Notes: a model not told the origin generated them from the sequence alone. A stretch of 64,000 nucleotides of DNA from Marinoscillum pacificum (GCF_024714495.1 NZ_JAMZMJ010000001.1:496001-560000), one strand, 5' to 3'. Numbered from the stretch's first letter, positions 33,253 through 44,600 are shown. A program made the numbers and translations.

Positions 33253-34916
33253 AAGGAAACGAATTTACTAGCCTTCACTTTATTTTCACCACGATCATAT
33301 ACTGATTGTATAAATTGACTCAAAAATGTCTTGTAAAAATCCTTGAGATGCTTCTTATACGGCGTATAATAGATGTTCTTATCCCCTCTATCAGTATATT
33401 CCCAGAATGTCTCTTTTGTCTGAGCCAGGAACTGACAATCTCTCTTGATTAAGTCAATGACTTCCTTGCTTTCAAAGTACCGCAAGTCATCAACAATATC
33501 ATCAATTAGCTGCTGCACAAAAACTTCCTCTTTCTGATCTACATAATAGAGGATTAGCGCAATTTTCACACTTCTAGCCATATTTTTACGGACTCTATCT
33601 AAGTGTGCATCCTGATCAATATCTGGTTCAAGATTGGCATAAATTTTCAATAATTGCACCTGAAACCGCTCTTCATAACCTTTATCGTGAACAGCTATCA
33701 ATATTCTTTGTATTTCACTAGCAAAGGCATCAATAAGAAATATGAATTGACTCTCCTGCAAGCTGAGCTTATAGATCTCCGTTCCATAATATGTGAGATA
33801 CTCGCACGATTTGATCAGAAATTTCTCTTGTCGTGTTTCCACAAAATGCATAATCAACTGCGTATAATGGAACACAGAATTGTAAACGTGACGAATGTCC
33901 TTTGTCTGCGTGGCATACTTGATTCCAAACCTTAGCAAGGTGTTGAATTGCATTAACGTCAAATCAGTGACTATGGGATTTCTAGACGCCGTAGCTGCAT
34001 ATCCAATCTTCGTCAATTCATTGGCACACTGCGATGCCAGGTCATGATGTCCTCCATCCATTAGGTGACTGTAGATTCCAGAATATATTCGAAATATCTT
34101 ATGCTCATAAATGGTTTTGTCCTGTGCGATTTGATCAAACTTATCGGACAATGTTCTAAAGGATATATCTAGCTGAGCTCCTTCAGAAAGGGTGAAAAAT
34201 GAAGTATTGATCCTATTTTTATTATGGATATAATGAGTCAGCAACTCACCTAGTATGCTGATAATTTGACTCTTAGGCTCCTTGTAATGAATAAATCCGT
34301 GTTGATCATCTAGTTGATTGATGGTATCAAACAACTCCAATTGAAGAGCTTCAATTTTTTTTACACTATTTGCTCGAAACAGGCGATTTTGAACAATCCT
34401 GTGACGAACATAAATGGTATCAATAAGACTGGAAGTCTTAGTATAACTCAAAATATAGAAAGTATAAGGGATAGCATTCAGAATCGCTACAGGAAGCAAC
34501 ACATAAGAATTAAGAAAAAGGATATTGTTCCAAAAAACCGACTCCACTGTCAAATTGAGCTGCAAGTACACTCCTTCCATTGCTGCCAAAGTAATAGCGC
34601 TGGTATAATACAAGCTTGGGTAATCCCCGAGATAGTAATCGATAAGCTTGGGATTGCTCTGAGATGCAATTGATATGACGATTATAAGCGTTCCAAGTAC
34701 TATGCTTAGCAAGGTAAGCCAGATTTCTGGCGCAAAATCAACGATAAAAGATGTCGTATCTACATAAGAATTAAAGTAATCAATCAAGTCTACTTTAACT
34801 AAACCCACGATAAGATGCATCAGTAACATTGCAGTAATGATTACCAATACCACTATCAAGAGCTTGTATAGAGTCTCTCTCTTTAGGATATATTTTCTAT
34901 AATCTGCCATTGACAA
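33249..34916 (-). CDS. four-TM membrane protein of the NO-sensing operon (DUF2254-like)
   Basis: The 555-residue protein has four N-terminal membrane helices (about residues 18-42, 58-85, 97-115, 130-155) and a 390-residue soluble, largely helical C-terminal region with no recognised catalytic motif. The membrane part resembles DUF2254 proteins (APEIWLTLLSIVLGTLIIVI). It overlaps the cyclase gene by 20 bp and the MBL gene by 4 bp. Its place after the cyclase makes it the best candidate for a membrane output or effector of the circuit; this is inferred from position. Confidence 0.6.
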   Translation of the reverse strand: MSMADYRKYILKRETLYKLLIVVLVIITAMLLMHLIVGLVKVDLIDYFNSYVDTTSFIVDFAPEIWLTLLSIVLGTLIIVISIASQSNPKLIDYYLGDYPSLYYTSAITLAAMEGVYLQLNLTVESVFWNNILFLNSYVLLPVAILNAIPYTFYILSYTKTSSLIDTIYVRHRIVQNRLFRANSVKKIEALQLELFDTINQLDDQHGFIHYKEPKSQIISILGELLTHYIHNKNRINTSFFTLSEGAQLDISFRTLSDKFDQIAQDKTIYEHKIFRIYSGIYSHLMDGGHHDLASQCANELTKIGYAATASRNPIVTDLTLMQFNTLLRFGIKYATQTKDIRHVYNSVFHYTQLIMHFVETRQEKFLIKSCEYLTYYGTEIYKLSLQESQFIFLIDAFASEIQRILIAVHDKGYEERFQVQLLKIYANLEPDIDQDAHLDRVRKNMARSVKIALILYYVDQKEEVFVQQLIDDIVDDLRYFESKEVIDLIKRDCQFLAQTKETFWEYTDRGDKNIYYTPYKKHLKDFYKTFLSQFIQSVYDRGENKVKASKFVSL

Positions 34917-36066
34917 AATACATTTCTAAATCCTCCATATTCTTGACAGCAAGTTTCCCTCTGTTTTCACAAGAAAACTCCTCCTTGATTAAATTATAGG
35001 TGCTAGCTGAGATGTTAATTCTCCCTGGCGCTCCAGCCGACTCCATTCTGCTGGCAATATTTACTGTTTGACCCCAGACATCATAGGTGAATTTTTTAGA
35101 CCCAATTACTCCTGCTATCAATTCGCCAGTATGCACTCCTATACGCAATTCCCATGAGTCAATGAATTGATGTACTTTTTTGAGTTCTTTGATTCTCTCC
35201 AGTATCTCAACACATGCATGAACCACATCAACTGCGTTGGTCTGGTTAGGAACAGGAATTCCTCCTCCGAACATGTATCCATCACCCATGGTCTTAATTT
35301 TTTCCAGACCATACTCTCCGATTACCAAATCAATTTCTTTAAATATCTGATTGAGTTGATCAATGATTTCTTGAGGTTGTAAATCTTTAGTATGAAGTGT
35401 AAAACCAACAATGTCCATAAAGGCTATGGTGGCTTGATTAAAATGTCTAGGTTGTACGGATCCGGTTTCTTTCAATTCCTGGACCACTTCCGCTGGTAAA
35501 ATATTATGCAATAACTCTTCGGTCTTTTGCATTTGATTTTCCAGATCCATTGTTCGTTGTTGAACTTTCTGCTCAAGATTCTGATTCAGAATCAACAATT
35601 GATCACGTTGTGCTTCAATTTCTTTGGACTTGCTAAAAGAAACCAGTGCTTCTCTTACTGTTAGATTCAAATCCATGTTATCCCAAGGCTTGGCAATATA
35701 TCTATAGAGCCCAGCCTTGTTAATCACATTGATGATATCGTCTTTCTGTGCTTGTCCTGTCAGCAAAATCCTAATGGAGGACGGGGATCGTTGAGAAACC
35801 TGAATAAGAAACTCATCACCCTTCATTCCCGGCATAATCTGGTCAGAAATAATCACATGTGGAAATACTCCATCTTCGTCAATCAAATCTTCAATAATCT
35901 CCAGACCTTCGTCACCGCTTTCGGCGATTTCCACCAAACAGTTCCCATCGAAATATTTCATTAATTGAACTTTCAAACTATCCAGTATTATCCGTTCATC
36001 ATCCACACATAGAATGATTGGTTTTATCTGAACTTTTTCTTCTGTATGAAGTGTCTCTGTCATCAT
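34897..36066 (-). CDS. response regulator-class III nucleotide cyclase (predicted adenylate cyclase)
   Basis: The 389-residue protein has a receiver domain (residues 16-135; phosphoacceptor D75 in SDQIMPGMKG, K127 in AKPWDN), a coiled-coil linker (140-195) with the cyclase-associated LHNILPAEVVQELKETG, and a class III cyclase domain (212-389). Metal-binding D218 (FMDIVGFT) and D262 (MGDGYM) are present, as are N336 and R340 (TVNIASRMES). Purine-selecting K258 and D329 (FTYDVWGQ) match adenylate rather than guanylate cyclases. It should make cAMP on phosphorylation. It overlaps both flanking genes. Confidence 0.92.
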   Translation of the reverse strand: MMTETLHTEEKVQIKPIILCVDDERIILDSLKVQLMKYFDGNCLVEIAESGDEGLEIIEDLIDEDGVFPHVIISDQIMPGMKGDEFLIQVSQRSPSSIRILLTGQAQKDDIINVINKAGLYRYIAKPWDNMDLNLTVREALVSFSKSKEIEAQRDQLLILNQNLEQKVQQRTMDLENQMQKTEELLHNILPAEVVQELKETGSVQPRHFNQATIAFMDIVGFTLHTKDLQPQEIIDQLNQIFKEIDLVIGEYGLEKIKTMGDGYMFGGGIPVPNQTNAVDVVHACVEILERIKELKKVHQFIDSWELRIGVHTGELIAGVIGSKKFTYDVWGQTVNIASRMESAGAPGRINISASTYNLIKEEFSCENRGKLAVKNMEDLEMYFVNGRL

Positions 36067-37697
36067 TCGCTCTGATTTTCTATTCCAGCGGGAGTGTCGG
36101 CAAAATCATGCTCTGCTCTGACCAATCCTGGAAGAGTTATGGTTAAAGTCGTCTTGCCTGGTTCACTTTCCAGATCGATCTCCCCACCATGTTGTTCAAT
36201 AATTCGTTTTACTAATGCTAATCCAAGTCCTGTGCCTTGCCCACCTTTTTTAGTTGTGAAAAAAGGATCAAATACTTTATCCTGTATTTCTAAAGGAATT
36301 CCAGGCCCATTGTCTTGAATGGTGATAAATAGTACATCGTCAAAGTAGCTTATCTGTATATCCAAAATGCCTTTGTTCTCCATGGCCTGCAAGGAGTTAT
36401 GGATGAGGTTAATCCAAACTTGATTTAACTCATCAGCATAGGCGTTGACGATTAATGTATTTGCAGCGAAGTTCTTTCTCACTTCCACTCCTTGTTTAAT
36501 CGAATTTCGGTTGAGCGTTAGAACGTTATCAATGCTTTCCACCAAATTGATTTCTCTCTTTTCGTGAAATGCCTGATCACTTATATAAGTCTTGAGAGCA
36601 GATACTATTTTATCAACCTTGGCCACTGAGGTTTTAATGTTTTTAGCCATGTTGTTTTGCACTGCCATATCTCTCAACCGGGAAACTACAGCAATGGTAT
36701 CTGCTTCCTGGAATAACGCATAATATGGCTTTAGATCCTGGAAATAACCCATATCACGCATTGAAGAAGCTATAAAAGCAGCCTCTGGAATCTGATCTTC
36801 TTCAAGCGTATTTTTCATTTGTCGGCTGAACTGCCTCTCTTCACGAGAACTGAAATAAACCTCCGTATCGCAGATTTTGGCGACCAACTCATTAAATAGT
36901 GCTCTTCTTTCACATGAAAGATTTTGTACTACTGTACCTCCAGAACCATCCATGTCATCCAAGAACAGTTTATGAATAAGTTCAATAGACGCCTTAATCG
37001 CCCCAATTGGAGTATTGATTTCGTGGGCGATACCCGCGACCAACTGACCTAGTGCTGCTAATTTTTCTGACTCTACTAACTGATTTTGGGTTGTTTTTAA
37101 TTTTTCAATGGCTGCGCTCAGCTCCTCATTACTTTCTTCAAGTTCTTTAGTTCTATATTTGACTCGCCATTCCAGGTCTTCATTAATTTCTTCCAGATAT
37201 ACCCTTACTTCTGTAAGCTCTGCATGCTGCTCTTCTAGTGTCTGATTTCGTTCTTTTAGCTTATCACTAAATTTTTGAATCTCCTTATTGGAACGCTCAT
37301 ACTCATTCAGTAGAAATACACCCTCCGTATAGTAATCATGAAGTGGAAAATCCATCAAATTCAATGGCGACTCTCTTAAATCTTTGATCTCGGCAATTAG
37401 TGGGGTGCCTACGAATATATACACCTCCTCTTCTGATAAAATAAACTGCCCTTTTAGTTTTAAGGCTGATGATTTAATGGTTACGAAGTAGAGCATCTCC
37501 TCTCTCAGTTTTATCCCATTTGAATCAGAGTTCAATCCATTTTTTTTGATCTCAAAATATTCTTCGAAACAACTACCTGAGCGAATTTCGGGACATAATT
37601 TTCCCATAGAATCTCCCCATTCAATGATTTCCTTTTGATCATTGACTACTACGTAGAACGGGTTTAATCTATTTATTGCGCTGTTTGATAGTTTCAT
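36063..37697 (-). CDS. HNOBA-domain histidine kinase
   Basis: The 544-residue cytoplasmic protein has an N-terminal HNOBA (heme-NO-binding-associated) domain at about residues 9-130, recognised by NPFYVVVNDQKEIIEWGDSM, LKLKGQFILSEEEVYIFVG and LMDFPLHDYYTEG. A coiled coil follows (130-215), then a histidine kinase: H225 in GIAHEINTP, N434 in the N box, DNGPGIP, FFTTK and GTGLGL. About 100 extra residues lie between H box and N box. HNOBA is the partner of H-NOX in soluble guanylate cyclase, and the H-NOX gene is directly upstream by 15 bp. Confidence 0.92.
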   Translation of the reverse strand: MKLSNSAINRLNPFYVVVNDQKEIIEWGDSMGKLCPEIRSGSCFEEYFEIKKNGLNSDSNGIKLREEMLYFVTIKSSALKLKGQFILSEEEVYIFVGTPLIAEIKDLRESPLNLMDFPLHDYYTEGVFLLNEYERSNKEIQKFSDKLKERNQTLEEQHAELTEVRVYLEEINEDLEWRVKYRTKELEESNEELSAAIEKLKTTQNQLVESEKLAALGQLVAGIAHEINTPIGAIKASIELIHKLFLDDMDGSGGTVVQNLSCERRALFNELVAKICDTEVYFSSREERQFSRQMKNTLEEDQIPEAAFIASSMRDMGYFQDLKPYYALFQEADTIAVVSRLRDMAVQNNMAKNIKTSVAKVDKIVSALKTYISDQAFHEKREINLVESIDNVLTLNRNSIKQGVEVRKNFAANTLIVNAYADELNQVWINLIHNSLQAMENKGILDIQISYFDDVLFITIQDNGPGIPLEIQDKVFDPFFTTKKGGQGTGLGLALVKRIIEQHGGEIDLESEPGKTTLTITLPGLVRAEHDFADTPAGIENQSE

Positions 37698-37712
37698 TGG
37701 CTTAAAGTCTTT

Positions 37713-38258
37713 CTACAGAAAATTTATCTGGAATACATCATGATCAGTCTCATTGGACTTTTTGATAAGATGTATTATTTCACATGGCTCATTGAATTTA
37801 TTACTTAGTGCTGCCAATATGCCTTTCACTAAAGGAGCCATTCCTTCACGATTGGAATAATAATGCAGGTTGATTTGACTATCACTGATTACCTTAGTAT
37901 CAAATGTTGGTGGGTCAATATTCGGAAGTATACATCCTATCTTAAAATGAAGATGATTCAGGTTATGCATGAACTCTTTCATGGACTTCCCAAACATTTC
38001 AAATACCATGCTGTAACCTTCGCTTTCTGTGTACTCTACCCAATACCTACCGATAGATTCTATTAAACAACTTGGTTCTACTCCCAATACTTCAGAAGTA
38101 GTCTCGATCAAACGATAAGAATGTGAATCTTCTGTAAACTTCATAGAGACAAAGACGTCATCCTCAACCTTTGATTTATAACAAATCTCCTCCCAGGTAT
38201 ACTTACCGTATTCCTTTAGTATGAATTTTTTTACAGCTCTATTGATCAATCCATTCAT
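37713..38258 (-). CDS. H-NOX heme nitric-oxide sensor
   Basis: The 181-residue protein is a complete H-NOX domain. It opens MNGLINRAVKKFILKEYG and carries WVEYTESEGYS, the proximal heme ligand region MHNLNHLHFKIG (candidate ligand H104), PNIDPPTF, and the heme-propionate motif YxSxR as YYSNR (Y133, S135, R137). H-NOX proteins bind NO (some also O2) and pass the signal to kinases or cyclases. Stand-alone H-NOX proteins usually act on a kinase encoded beside them; here kinases lie on both sides. It starts 1 bp after the receiver gene stop. Confidence 0.95.
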   Translation of the reverse strand: MNGLINRAVKKFILKEYGKYTWEEICYKSKVEDDVFVSMKFTEDSHSYRLIETTSEVLGVEPSCLIESIGRYWVEYTESEGYSMVFEMFGKSMKEFMHNLNHLHFKIGCILPNIDPPTFDTKVISDSQINLHYYSNREGMAPLVKGILAALSNKFNEPCEIIHLIKKSNETDHDVFQINFL

Positions 38259-38259
38259 A

Positions 38260-38661
38260 TCAACTAGTAATCTCTAATCCACTCTTAATTACTCCAATCA
38301 GCTCTTCTTTTTCCCAGGGCTTCTTGATCACTTTGTACAGATTCGCTTCATTGAAAGCACGCTCTAAAGCTTGTTCTTCGGCTTGTCCTGTCAGCATGAC
38401 TTTGACAATCTCAGGGAAGCGTTGGTGAACCCCAATAAGAAACTCATCTCCCTTCATTCCTGGCATTAACCAATCTGAAACAATGATCAATACGCGCACA
38501 CCATCTTCCACCATTTCTTCAATCACCTCCATGCCTTCATCTGCACTTTCAGCAACCTCAATTGTAAACTCACCATTAAACTCACGAGATATCTGAGTTT
38601 TAAGACTATCCAGGATTATACGTTCGTCATCAATACATAAAATCGCTTTTTCGGTGCTCAT
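38260..38661 (-). CDS. single-domain response regulator
   Basis: The 133 residues are one receiver domain: acidic pocket D11-D12, phosphoacceptor D63 in SDWLMPGMKG, T91 and K114 (IKKPWE). There is no output domain, as in CheY-like or Spo0F-like shuttles. It is nearly the same as the receiver of the cyclase gene (SDQIMPGMKG and KPW motifs shared), so it may compete for or pass on phosphate. Its start overlaps the kinase gene by 4 bp and the H-NOX gene follows after 1 bp. Confidence 0.93.
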   Translation of the reverse strand: MSTEKAILCIDDERIILDSLKTQISREFNGEFTIEVAESADEGMEVIEEMVEDGVRVLIIVSDWLMPGMKGDEFLIGVHQRFPEIVKVMLTGQAEEQALERAFNEANLYKVIKKPWEKEELIGVIKSGLEITS

Positions 38662-39665
38662 ACTTGTTGGTGGTTAGGAAATTGAATAATGAATTTGGTT
38701 CCTTCAGAGCTTGTCTCAAACGTGATGGAGCCTGAATACTTTTCTACTATATTTTTTACAATATCCAATCCAAGTCCTGTCCCTTCACCTTGCGGTTTAG
38801 TGGTAAAATATGGCTCAAATATTTTTTGTTGAATGTCATCAGGTATTCCAGTTCCTGAATCCTGAATACTAACTATGATATGTTCTTGGGTAGTGTTAAC
38901 GGCAATTGATAGTGTACCAACACCATTCATTGCATGTATGCCATTATGAATCAGGTTGGTCCAAACCTGCATGATTTCACTGGCATTACATTTAAAAAAC
39001 ACTGGCTGACTGGTATAATCCTTCTCAGTGATAATTCCCTGCTTAAGCTTGCTCTTATATAAAATGAGAACCGTCTCAATGTTATCTCTCAGGTCAATGG
39101 TCTGTTTCTCATCTTCTTTATCGTTTCTGGAGAAGCTCTTAATGGCTCCTGTGATATTCTTGATTTTGTCCACTGCCAAAATGATGTTATCAATGGTTTT
39201 GGCTTGTTTGATAATTGATAAAGCAGTGTGAATCAATTCTGGACTTTTGGGATGCGAAAACAATTGGCCAAATGCATCTATCCCTTCAGTAAACCCTACA
39301 TCCACAAACTGATCTGCCCAGGAAGCCGCGTACATTTCATTGTATTTGGCTAATTGCAGTGTCATCTCCTTTCGCTTGGCTCGTATCTCTCTCGTCGATA
39401 GCGTTTTGTTGAATGCTGAAGCTTCTCGTATTAAATCGAATAGTATAACTGCTAAATCCTGGTCCTTTACATCCAAAGACTGAGGCAATGCTTCCATGCA
39501 AGACAGATATGACTCGCTAAGTGACTGAATAGAAGCATTAAGAGCACCGAGAGGTGTATTTATCTCATGTGCTATTCCTGCAAGTAATCGCCCCATCAAG
39601 AGCAATTTTTCTTTACCTAAGTCAATTTCCTCCTCTAAAGACCTGTTATCGTTGTATTCTGACAT
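38658..39665 (-). CDS. cytoplasmic histidine kinase, first gene of NO-sensing operon
   Basis: The 335-residue kinase has no input domain: a short N-terminal helix, the H box with H33 in GIAHEINTP, an unusual insert of about 100 residues, then N241 in the N box (WTNLIHNGIHAM), DSGTGIP, FEPYFTTK and GEGTGLGL. The same insert, with an S-T/S-R-E-x-R core, is present in the HNOBA kinase of the operon, so the two kinases are close relatives. Without an own sensor it probably takes input from H-NOX or the other kinase. It overlaps the receiver gene by 4 bp. Confidence 0.9.
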   Translation of the reverse strand: MSEYNDNRSLEEEIDLGKEKLLLMGRLLAGIAHEINTPLGALNASIQSLSESYLSCMEALPQSLDVKDQDLAVILFDLIREASAFNKTLSTREIRAKRKEMTLQLAKYNEMYAASWADQFVDVGFTEGIDAFGQLFSHPKSPELIHTALSIIKQAKTIDNIILAVDKIKNITGAIKSFSRNDKEDEKQTIDLRDNIETVLILYKSKLKQGIITEKDYTSQPVFFKCNASEIMQVWTNLIHNGIHAMNGVGTLSIAVNTTQEHIIVSIQDSGTGIPDDIQQKIFEPYFTTKPQGEGTGLGLDIVKNIVEKYSGSITFETSSEGTKFIIQFPNHQQV

Positions 39666-39742
39666 TTCAAAATGATATTACATGACCAAAATACGCACCT
39701 AATACCCTTATCAGATTTACATTTCGTCAATACGCAAAACCC

Positions 39743-39761
39743 TTACGACCAATTGTCGTAA
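39743..39761. promoter_or_regulatory. palindrome TTACGAC-N5-GTCGTAA upstream of the NO-sensing operon
   Basis: A perfect 7-bp inverted repeat with 5-bp spacer lies between the kinase gene start (39665, minus) and the ABC-F gene (plus). It is 78 bp upstream of the operon ATG and is the only strong dyad in the divergent gap, so it is a candidate operator for one or both directions. Confidence 0.45.
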
Positions 39762-39766
39762 AATGA

Positions 39767-41476
<1,710 letters not shown>

Positions 41477-41480
41477 CTAA

Positions 41481-41510
41481 AAAGAGGTTCCCAACGGAGC
41501 CTCTTTTTTT
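41481..41510 (+). terminator. rho-independent terminator of the ABC-F gene
   Basis: AAAGAGGTTCC (41481-41491) and GGAGCCTCTTT (41496-41506) pair with one mismatch, followed by T residues to 41510. It begins 5 bp after the stop. Confidence 0.88.
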
Positions 41511-41536
41511 ATTTTAACTATACAATTCAATCTACA

Positions 41537-41555
41537 TATTGTCATTATGACAATA
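41537..41555 (+). promoter_or_regulatory. 19-bp palindrome upstream of the propeller-chemoreceptor gene
   Basis: TATTGTCAT-T-ATGACAATA is a perfect 9-bp inverted repeat around one base, in the 183-bp gap ahead of the ATG at 41660. It is a candidate regulator-binding site; no regulator gene adjoins it. Confidence 0.45.
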
Positions 41556-41659
41556 ACCTCTCTTTATCCATACTCAAATATTCACATTTGATCGATAAGT
41601 AATAGTTTTTATTGTAATTATTATATTAATTAACCTTTGAACTATTCAACCATTGATCT

Positions 41660-44600
41660 ATGCCTTATAATCTTTTTGCTGGCAAGCTAAAACCTTGCTG
41701 TTTAGGGATAATATGTATCTTCTCCTATTACCTCAATGCTCAGGATGTCAAGTTTGATCGGATCGGTACGGACATCGGACTTTCACAAGCGAACGTTACT
41801 GCCATTGTTCAGGATGATCTTGGCTACATTTGGCTTGGTACGGAAGACGGCCTCAATCGATTTAATGGTTATGAAATAGAAGTATTCTTAAAAAACGAAG
41901 AAGATTCTTTATCAATTCCTGACAACAGAATTTCCAATATGGCCTCCGGAAAAAATGGTGATGTCTGGATTGGATCGAATACAGGCCTCATTCAATACCA
42001 TTACGAGAATAATTCCTTTCAGCTTATTAATGTAAATGATTCTTCAAGAACAAATAAGATTCCTGAAGGAAGTGTTACAGCTCTATTTGAAGATTCAGAC
42101 AACCATATCTGGGTCTCAACAGCGGCTAGCTTGAGTAAAATCGATTCCAAAACACAAGAGATCACCACCTTTCATCAACACGTATCTTCGTTTAATTCAC
42201 TTCCATTTAACATAATTGATATTTCAGAAGATAGAAAAGGCAACCTCTGGCTAGCTAATTCATCACAAATTATCAGTTTTAATAAAAGCACAAAAGAAAT
42301 CTCTCCCATTGCATTGTCTAACAAAGGGTTAGCCGCCTTATCCTCAGTTGGTGATATTAGCAGTATATTGGTAGATAACAGCAATCAACTATGGGTTGGA
42401 GGACGAACCGGAGTTATGCTCATCAACTTAGGTAATAATCAATTCACTACGATTAACTATTCCCCTAACCAACCCAAAAGTCTTCCGAATGATTTGATAA
42501 CAGACTTTACTATGGATCAAAATGGTGATGTGTGGGTAGCTACTGATGATGGTATAGCCAAATATCTAGGTAATCAACAGTTTGAAAACTTCCACCACAA
42601 TCCAAACTTAAAATCCAGCATCAGCAGTAGCATCTCTCTTTCGCTATTTGTTGACAACCAAAACAGACTCTGGCTTGGAACTAGAAATGGTGGAGCCTCC
42701 TATCATGACCCAGACAAATTTAGCTTTGACACATACGAAGCTCAAGGCAATGCCAACGGACTGAATAGCAATCAGGTGACTGGATTCAGTGAAGATCGGT
42801 TTGGAAACATTTACGTGGCTACAGATGGCGGTGGTCTCAATTATATGAATGTTACTACGGGAAACTTTAGCCAATTCATGTACAATCCGAGCAATCGAAA
42901 CTCATTAGGCGGAAATAAAGTCCTTACGGTTATTGTAGATCAAAATGAGAATGTCTGGACTGGTATGTGGAACGGAGGAGTAACTCGATACAATCCACAA
43001 ACCGGAGTATTCAAACGTTATAGACATTCACCTTCAAACCCAAACAGCCTGGGCAATGACAACATTTTCACGATCTATGAGGATCGAGATGGACGTATTA
43101 TAATTGGTAATTGGCAAAACGGAATCAGCATATACCAACCGAATACGGATAACTTCAAAAACATTAATTATGCTCCTGAAAAAGAGACATCTATACCTGC
43201 AGGTACGATGGGCTTAATCATAGAAGATCAGGTTGGTAATATTTGGGTGGCTTCAGATTATGATGGCATTGCGAAACTAAACCGAGATTTTGAAACCATT
43301 AAAAAATTCAAATTTGGCGATGGATCTGGATTGAGTTCCAGCGGCATCACTGAACTCTATATTGATAGTAAAAACCGTATCTGGGTCGGCACCAATGGTT
43401 TTGGTATGAATGTTTATGATCATAAAACAGAAACATTCAAGACCTATACAACCAAAGATGGTCTAGTCAATAATGCCGTGTTGAACATCATTGAAGACAA
43501 TCAAGGCTTTTTATGGATCACCACCAATCGAGGTATGTCTCGATTCGATCCTAACACAGAGTCTTTCACCAACTTTTTTAGAGAAGATGGACTACAGAAC
43601 AATCAGTTCATGACACGAAGTGCATACAAGACATCTAAAGGAAAACTGTTATTTGGTGGCATTAGTGGTTTTAATTTCTTTGACCCATCGAGTCTAAAAT
43701 TGAATCAAACTGCTCCAAATGTGCTCATTACATCCATGAGCCTATACAATGATGAACTTAAACCAGGACCCAAATCACCACTTTCAACTAGCATCACTTT
43801 TACTGAAGAAATCACTCTGGACTATGACCAAAATGTTTTTTCCTTCGAATACATAGGACTTAGTTTGAGACATGCCAAAAAAAATCAGTACAAATACCAG
43901 TTGGAAGGTCTTCATGATAATTGGATAGATAATGGCACAGAGCGAAAAGTATCTTTCATGAATCTGAAACCTGGCGATTATACTCTAAAGATAAATGCTG
44001 CCAATAACGATGGTGTTTGGAGCGATGCCCCTGCTATTATCCAAATCACCATTACTCCTCCCTTTTGGGCAACATGGTGGTTTAGAAGCATCATCGCAAT
44101 AGCCATAATTGCCACTGCATATACTATATACAAGAATCGGTCTGATCAGATTAAAGAACAGAAAAGACTACTTCAGGAAAAGGTAAATGAAGCCACCAAT
44201 CAAGTTAAAACAAGAAATGAAGCACTCCAGGCACAAAGCATCAAGTTATCTGAAGCTATCGAGGAGACTAACTTCATTGTAAGAGAAGCAGTAAATTCTG
44301 GAAACTATCAAGCCCGAATTGAAACGAACAATAAAGAAGGTGAATGGAAAAATCTGGGAGAATCTGTCAATCAATTATTCGATTCCATACTAGAACCTTT
44401 TCAAGAAATCAATCAGGTTGTGAATCATTTATCAAAAGGTGATCTCACACGAAGATATGCGATCGGCGCCAAGGGTGATGTGGAGCGACTTGCACAAAAC
44501 CTAAATCACGCTATTAACAGCTTATCTGCACTACTTCATGAAGTAACCAATCAGGTTTTGGTCATACGATCTTCTTCTTCAGAAATGTTGGCTACAAGTG

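Noticed and set aside
34897-36066. The nucleotide cyclase was considered as part of a CBASS-type defence system.
   Set aside because: It is a class III cyclase with a receiver domain, not a CD-NTase, and lacks the usual effector partners.
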